From contig VXCM01000339.1 in assembly GCA_014773175.1 (NCBI GenBank), positions 248,001 to 312,000 of the forward strand: a DNA stretch of 64,000 bases, read 5' to 3'. This DNA comes from Lucifuga dentata (Eukaryota > Chordata > Actinopteri > Ophidiiformes > Bythitidae). Positions 58,590-64,000 of this stretch are shown in pieces. Position 1 is the first letter of the stretch. The number at the start of each line of letters is the position of its first letter. The notes beneath the pieces are model-generated. The model saw only the letters and a program-made list of their open reading frames with translations. It did no database searches and was not told the DNA's origin. A program made the translations under genes and the position numbers.

Positions 58590-59860
58590 AAATGATCAAA
58601 TGAAACCAGATGTGATCAGTAGAATAGTTTAAAAGTTACATTTAATCCAAAACTGACATAGTTTTTGAAAGTACTGTTACTTTCTTCTTCAAATAATTCA
58701 TTCTAAATCTGAGAAAGCAGCTTGTACCTCTGAGTCCAGCTTGCAACTTTAATTATAGGTGAAGGGGGTCAGTCATAAACGGTTATTTGACCCTCTCCCT
58801 GTGTGGCATCGCGCCCTACGCCGTTTAACTCGCCAAAATAGTGCTGGACTCCCTGAAAGCGCCATGTGCGCCGGAGTACCTTTCACCCCTGTCCACCTGA
58901 GTTGTTTTTACCCCCAGCAGAGAATATGTTGTGAATTTGTCACTTATCAGGATGCCAGCATGTGTGGAACTGCGCACAAATTCCATTTTAGGCGCAACAA
59001 ACTTTCCCAGATGGATTTAGACTGCCAACTTTGTGCGTCTCTCAGCAGCATGTTGCCTCCAAGAAAAGTCCATTTTTATATCTACAAATGGAAACTAAAA
59101 AAAAACAAAACAAAACAAAAAACACTCATAATATGCAATGATCTGGATTATGCAGATTGGAGAAAAGAAGGCACAAGTCTCCATCCATCCACAATATTTC
59201 TACTTTGGTTCACTTTTAAGACCAGTTGCGAAAATCCATGGATATGAGACCATAAACACATCAGGCTGTTTATGTTGCATGTTTATTGTAATTTAGCTCT
59301 GCAGCCACACAACAGGAGTCAGGTTTTGCTGTGTAGGAGAGGAGTAGTCTTCATATTTTGTAGCCTTTATGTGGTATTTTGGTAATTTTGTGTAATTAAT
59401 GCTTATACTCTTCATACACATCTTAGCCTGTGGAGAAATTCACACAGTAAATGTTGAAAATTGACAGCTATTCAGAGTTGCATATTTATATGTTTTATTT
59501 GTGATTTTATGAACAAGCAATGCATTTCAACATACAGCTTTTATTGTCTGCCTCAGAATTTTGCACCTTGATTTATTCCATTACCCTTTATTTGGTTATT
59601 ATAACCCTGGTTGGTTTACAGAATCTGATCCAGGCTTTATGGTGTTGGCTGTGTTTAATTTACACTGGGAAGGATTTGTTTGGATCGCATGCATAATATG
59701 ACATCGCCTGAGGTTTATGCTGTCATTGTATGATTGTCCTGCGGTGGGTAAACAAGGAATCAACAGAAATGGCACACAAGATTGAGCATAGAACTGATGA
59801 TATCAACAGTCTGATTCAGGTGTTGTTATGTAGATATTTTGATTTGTTTGCTGGAACTAT
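58590..59860. other. Intergenic, no supported gene
   Basis: Contains the longest uninterrupted frame in this part (58759-59247, 162 codons), which lacks any recognised domain and ends in AAAAC-repeat-derived lysines. Treated as chance. Confidence 0.4.
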
Positions 59861-59869
59861 GGCCAAGTG

Positions 59870-60240
59870 TTTCTGAAGGAGGAGTTCAGTGTCTCCTGGG
59901 GTCACCCACACTCCTCTGAAGATATCAATCTATTCATTATTTTTGTAGAAATGAAGGAACCACAATTTTTTTGCTTCTCCTCTCATCCTGCAGGAGAATT
60001 GTAAGCACATATCAGTGACCAATAAGCCCTGGCTGCCAAATAGCCAGAAGAAGAGCCTCTGAATGAGCAAATGAAGAAAAGGCCTGAACAGATCAGTTCA
60101 TACTCTGACAGGAATACATAGAGAAGCCAATAAGCAGTCTGCACTGCCATTTGAATGGGATCTGAGAGGTAATTTGAGCTAAAATGGAGTCCATTTCTGA
60201 GCCACTCACTCTCAGTCCCCCCTATGGCATCCAGTGTAAT
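59870..60240. other. CNE-like block
   Basis: Unique, balanced sequence, for example CCATTTGAATGGGATC and GAGGTAATTTGAGC near 60150-60180, just before a CA repeat. Possible regulatory element; conservation untested. Confidence 0.33.
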
Positions 60241-60344
60241 TCATTATTCCTGACTGGGACTGAGAAAGGCAATGAGCGAGGGCAGAGGACAGGAGTGGAC
60301 CCAGCTCTGGTGTAATGAAGACTCAGTAGACCTAATCGAGACAC

Positions 60345-60395
60345 ACGCACACACACACGCATGCACACATGCTCTGACACACACACACATACACA
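60345..60395. repeat. (CA)n imperfect microsatellite
   Basis: CA units with GC and TG interruptions. Confidence 0.85.
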
Positions 60396-60690
60396 ATCTT
60401 TCATTATATATCGCAGAGAGCAGGACATTAATGCCACTGAAGACCTTTTGGCAGAGAAATAAGAGTGGAATGATTTTTCTCCACACTCAATTCATTTCGC
60501 TGACCTTTTCTATCTTGCATGTGACTCTGCTGCTCCCTGCAATGTGAAATAAATATTCCAAGAATCATATTTTCTAACTGTTTAATATATTATCTCTTAG
60601 AATGTGTTCATCTGTGGTATTAAGAGAATTTAAAAAGGAGTTAACCATGAACTAACCTCTGCTTTACACATATCACACCAATAACAACAT

Positions 60691-60734
60691 CTTATCTTAT
60701 CTTATCTTATCTTATCTTATCTTATCTTATCTTA
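60691..60734. repeat. (CTTAT)n pentanucleotide microsatellite
   Basis: Nearly nine perfect CTTAT units. Confidence 0.96.
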
Positions 60735-61402
60735 ATTCAGTTTTCATAAATGTAGCTGAGCATTTAAACCTTCTGCATTGTAATATCAGGCCCTGTAAGA
60801 CATTGCAGTTACTTGTCCCACCACTAGGGGTCCATAGATGTCACAGTAATAATGTCCAGCAGCTAAGAGGATAAATACTGTCATCTGGTGGTAACAAAAG
60901 CCATCACTTCTGAGTAGACAGCATCACTTGCAATTTGCAGTTTTGCTGTACGATTTACTCTTCCAGCAGCGGTTCCCTTTTCCCATCTTCCCAATTCTCT
61001 GCACTTCAACACATCTTCCTGCCACTTCTGCCTGTCTCACCCCCTAAAAACACATCTCAAGCCGCATACTGATGCATTTAAGTTTCCAGCATCAAAACAA
61101 GTTGTTTAGATTCAGCTCAATCCAGCTCAGAAGGACCAAATATTAGTTTAGCATCACTAACAGGGTGGGAGTAAAAATCAAAGCAAGCACTTGCTGAGAT
61201 GTGTGTGTGACATTGCCTGAGACACGCAAGTGTGTGTGACAGTGTGAGGTGATGCAGTATAAGAACGAGTCCTTTAGTGTAGTTTTTACTCTTCAATTGT
61301 TGTCTCTCTATGAACACAGGTCATTCTTTTTCCATTTAAATCAAGAATTCTAAGCTTGACACAAGTTATTTGTTAAAAGTGTTATCTTCAAGAATGAGTT
61401 AT

Positions 61403-61464
61403 AAAGGGAATATATGTATAAAAATTGTAATACAAAGGGAATATATCTATAAAAATTGTAATAG
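61403..61464. repeat. Tandem duplication, 31-bp unit x2
   Basis: Units 61403-61433 and 61434-61464 (AAAGGGAATATAT...) differ at two positions: G vs C at the fourteenth base and C vs G at the last. Confidence 0.9.
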
Positions 61465-61650
61465 TTACGTATAAAAAAATGTTGATATGAACATGACTCT
61501 TGATTCAAATTACACCATCGAATTAAAGGTAGAATAACAGAAATTTCAAAGGAATAATCAAAGCTTTCGGGTCTGCCAGGCCTAACCTACAGAGGGCACA
61601 AATCAATAGATCTGATCTGACCAGACTTGTCTCCTTGCCCTCAGGAAGGG

Positions 61651-61651
<1 letters not shown>

Positions 61652-61702
<51 letters not shown>
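61652..61702. repeat. (GA)n microsatellite
   Basis: About 25 GA units. Confidence 0.95.
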
Positions 61703-61705
<3 letters not shown>

Positions 61706-61883
61706 GGTTCTTTGGCAAAAAGGTGGTGCTCTAATGGAGTCTTTCAGTTTGCTGTGGCTGGAAATGAAAGGAGGTTGAAGGCTAGCCAATTATTCTGCAT
61801 GAGAAGAAGAGGAGACTGAAAGAGGAGAGAGAGAGCAGAGTGGCGTGTGGCGCTGGATCACTGCCCTGTCACAGAGATGAAGG

Positions 61884-61938
<55 letters not shown>
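61884..61938. repeat. (GATA)n microsatellite
   Basis: About 13 to 14 tetranucleotide units. Confidence 0.95.
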
Positions 61939-62036
61939 GAGGAAAAGAGGGGTGATACTGAATAGCCCACAGATATTGGCCCCACTCCCAGAAATTGCCC
62001 CCAGTGCAAAAGGTTAACTGTCAGTCCCCCGCTAGG

Positions 62037-62300
62037 TATAAATAGAAGACTGCTCTGCAGAAAGACGTGTTAGAAGAGGGGGAGGTAGACAGATGAGGGA
62101 GGGGGCAAGTTCCTCATGATCCCTATGACACACAAGGACGGGAGGGCGGCTCAGAGATTTTGGGGGAGGGTCTACTACAGAGGAGAGAGAGGAAAGAAGC
62201 AGCCGAAGACATTATAATTGCTATGGAGACTGACAGGGACCCGGGACAAAGGAGAGTCCTGATCTATTCAGCTCGGCTGTGACGGTAGACACAACAAACC
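62037..62300 (+). promoter_or_regulatory. TATA-box promoter candidate, plus strand
   Basis: TATAAATAG at 62037-62045 in a G-rich context, followed by about 250 bases of GA-rich, 5'-UTR-like sequence and an X-box-like ATTGCTATGGAGAC near 62217. No downstream coding exon is recognised within the window, so it may be spurious or start a transcript that continues to the right. Confidence 0.3.
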
Positions 62301-62339
62301 CATCATCAGCACCCCAGAGAGCGCTGCTCAGATTGAGCT

Positions 62340-64000
62340 GCTAGTGCGTTTGACATCCAAATAAACAGGGAGGGTCTTTGTTTTACTGGAGATGTTAAGG
62401 CAAGTAATGAGGCTTGCGTCTGCTTAGTAATTAATTGAAGAATAAATGGCTAAAGCTCCATTTTAAAGGATGTGACAGAGATTTATGCCTCTGCAAGTGA
62501 AGCTAAAGAGTTTAGTTCATTTATTTTTGTCTGGTTTTAAAGATAAGCTTTTATCTGTTAAAGGATACAGGTTTATCTGCTATCAGCTGCCGACAGCATG
62601 CATTCAAATAAACTGGTAATGGCTATAATCCCATGTGAAGTGATGCAATAATGAGGGCAAAGACATCCTTATCAGGTTTTTTATTTTTCATTTTAATCCA
62701 AGGTAGCAAAAATGATACACAGTTGGAATATCAGACACACAAACTCTAAACACTGAAATAAAAGGTGCTTCACCACCTCAAAATAAAGCTTCCTGTGCAG
62801 TTTAGCACACCTGAATGTAAGCAGATTCAACAGCAGGTGTTCCAACCCCACTGTGATCTGTCACAAAACAATATTTTAAAAAATAAATCAGATCTCCTTC
62901 TATGATGCTACTAAATGAGATTTTGCAACAGTTTGACACAATGTTTTTCATGTCGTCTCTCAGGTAAGAGAGTCATTGGTAATGACTCCAAAGGCAAGTC
63001 ATCTGACAAACATCTTATTCACAAAAAAGCAAAGATGTTATTGCTTTTTAAAAAGAATCCAAACTGCATGAACTTACGAGTTATATGTTTTTAAGCCACT
63101 GTCAGAAATAATAAATAAGAAAAAGAATCGGCTCATGTATACTCTGATTGCACTTAATCCTCTAGACCCCCAAACGCTAATTAACATACTGCAGGTCTAG
63201 CATGGTAATACCTGTCTGATTACATAGGCAAGTCATTATACATACAAGCAATAATATCATTATGTTTGTACAAATGATAAAACTAAACTGTTATAGTGAC
63301 AAAAGCACTACATTCTATAATACAGGCAATCACAGACTGCAAATCTTCAAAGTGAAGGAATAATGTCTCGCCCTCTCCGTCAATCAGTGTATGTTCCCAA
63401 ACAAAGATACAAGTTGAAAACAAGAAATGCTTATAATCATGTCATCATTTTTTGACACAATGGGAATCGCAGGTCATGAAGTGAACATGTAACACCTGGT
63501 CAGAAAGGAAAATCTGTGTTTTACTGGTGTAACAGTAACCACAGATGCTGGCAAAATTGTATTATACTTCAGGTACATTCTTTCCACAATTCTGCAACTA
63601 AAAACAGATGGCTGATGCACATTTCTCATTACTTTCTTATCAAGCAATCATCTGGGTGGGAAACAGACTAGATATACTTCAGATTTGTTGTTCCAGATAC
63701 TGTTCTTATGTATTTACTATCCTGTACTGATTAGTACTAACAGCTTGGCACTCCTGTATGTATTTCCTCTCTCTTTCTATCTATCAAAAAAGCCTAACTA
63801 TATCCTTCAGGATGCTTAATATTCTTGCTTTAAAAGGAGTTGCATCATTCATTATCGCGCACTCATTTGCTTTGGGGTCACTGCTTCAAAATAAATACTC
63901 AAATTTGGTTTAACTGGGAACATACAGTACTTCCCTGTACCACCATGACACCCACTGAATACATTTCTATGGGCAAGTGAAGACATGTTTGCCAACTCCT
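62340..64000. other. Intergenic, nothing recognised
   Basis: AT-rich to balanced unique sequence without a supported gene to the end of the window. Confidence 0.5.

Noticed and set aside
58759..59247. 162-codon open frame, plus strand
   Set aside because: No domain or family recognised, lysine run comes from an AAAAC-type repeat, and no promoter or splice context supports it.
60691..60734. Direct repeats as a CRISPR-like array
   Set aside because: Units are contiguous pentanucleotides without spacers, a plain microsatellite in a vertebrate genome.
52000..64000. insig1, expected beyond en2
   Set aside because: No INSIG-like membrane-protein exons seen on either strand; probably outside the window.

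Overview
The window is nuclear DNA from a ray-finned (teleost) fish. It carries two recognisable protein-coding genes, rbm33 and the homeobox gene engrailed-2 (en2), both on the minus strand. Vertebrate introns, abundant CA/GA/GATA microsatellites, an L2-type LINE fragment, a Tc1/mariner-like MITE and CCATCCAT-type remnants all fit a compact teleost genome. The gene order matches the vertebrate SHH-RBM33-CNPY1-EN2-INSIG1 block as I know it, so shh should lie left of position 1 and insig1 right of position 64000. I cannot say from this window whether these are the 'a' or 'b' fish duplicates.

Positions 1-20300: rbm33 is complete, with 19 coding exons. Every splice junction I assigned keeps frame, and the result is a 1267-residue protein. 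It has an acidic N-terminal half, RGG/GRG patches, long proline/glutamine/histidine-rich stretches, a charged coiled coil and a C-terminal RRM. Exon 15 is broken in the sequence as given by a single-N join that duplicates 63 bases; removing the duplicate restores the frame. Several long introns contain unique, homeodomain-site-rich sequence that looks like conserved non-coding elements.

Positions 20300-48200: a large region with no recognisable gene. A GC-rich, CCAAT-bearing promoter-like segment lies near 24.3 kb on the plus strand. It is followed by several splice-bounded segments (24.6, 25.2, 27.9, 28.6, 42.7 and 42.9 kb) that may belong to an unannotated plus-strand transcript. That is the position and direction expected for cnpy1, but I recognise no canopy-family residues. 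The region also holds the LINE and MITE fragments and several blocks that look like regulatory elements for en2 and its neighbours.

Positions 48200-51700: en2, with two coding exons, 267 residues and all five engrailed homology regions. Upstream of it (51.7-64 kb) there is no recognisable coding gene. I see a possible divergent transcript at 52.7 kb, CNE-like blocks at 53.5 and 59.9 kb, a good TATA box at 62.04 kb and several microsatellites.

rbm33 is a housekeeping-type RNA-binding/export factor and en2 is a midbrain-hindbrain patterning regulator. They are linked by ancient synteny and probably shared regulatory DNA rather than by a common pathway. Fourteen single-N positions mark assembly joins, at least three of them with false local duplications. 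I found no operons, CRISPR arrays or convincing novel protein system. The main open question is the plus-strand transcript between the two genes.
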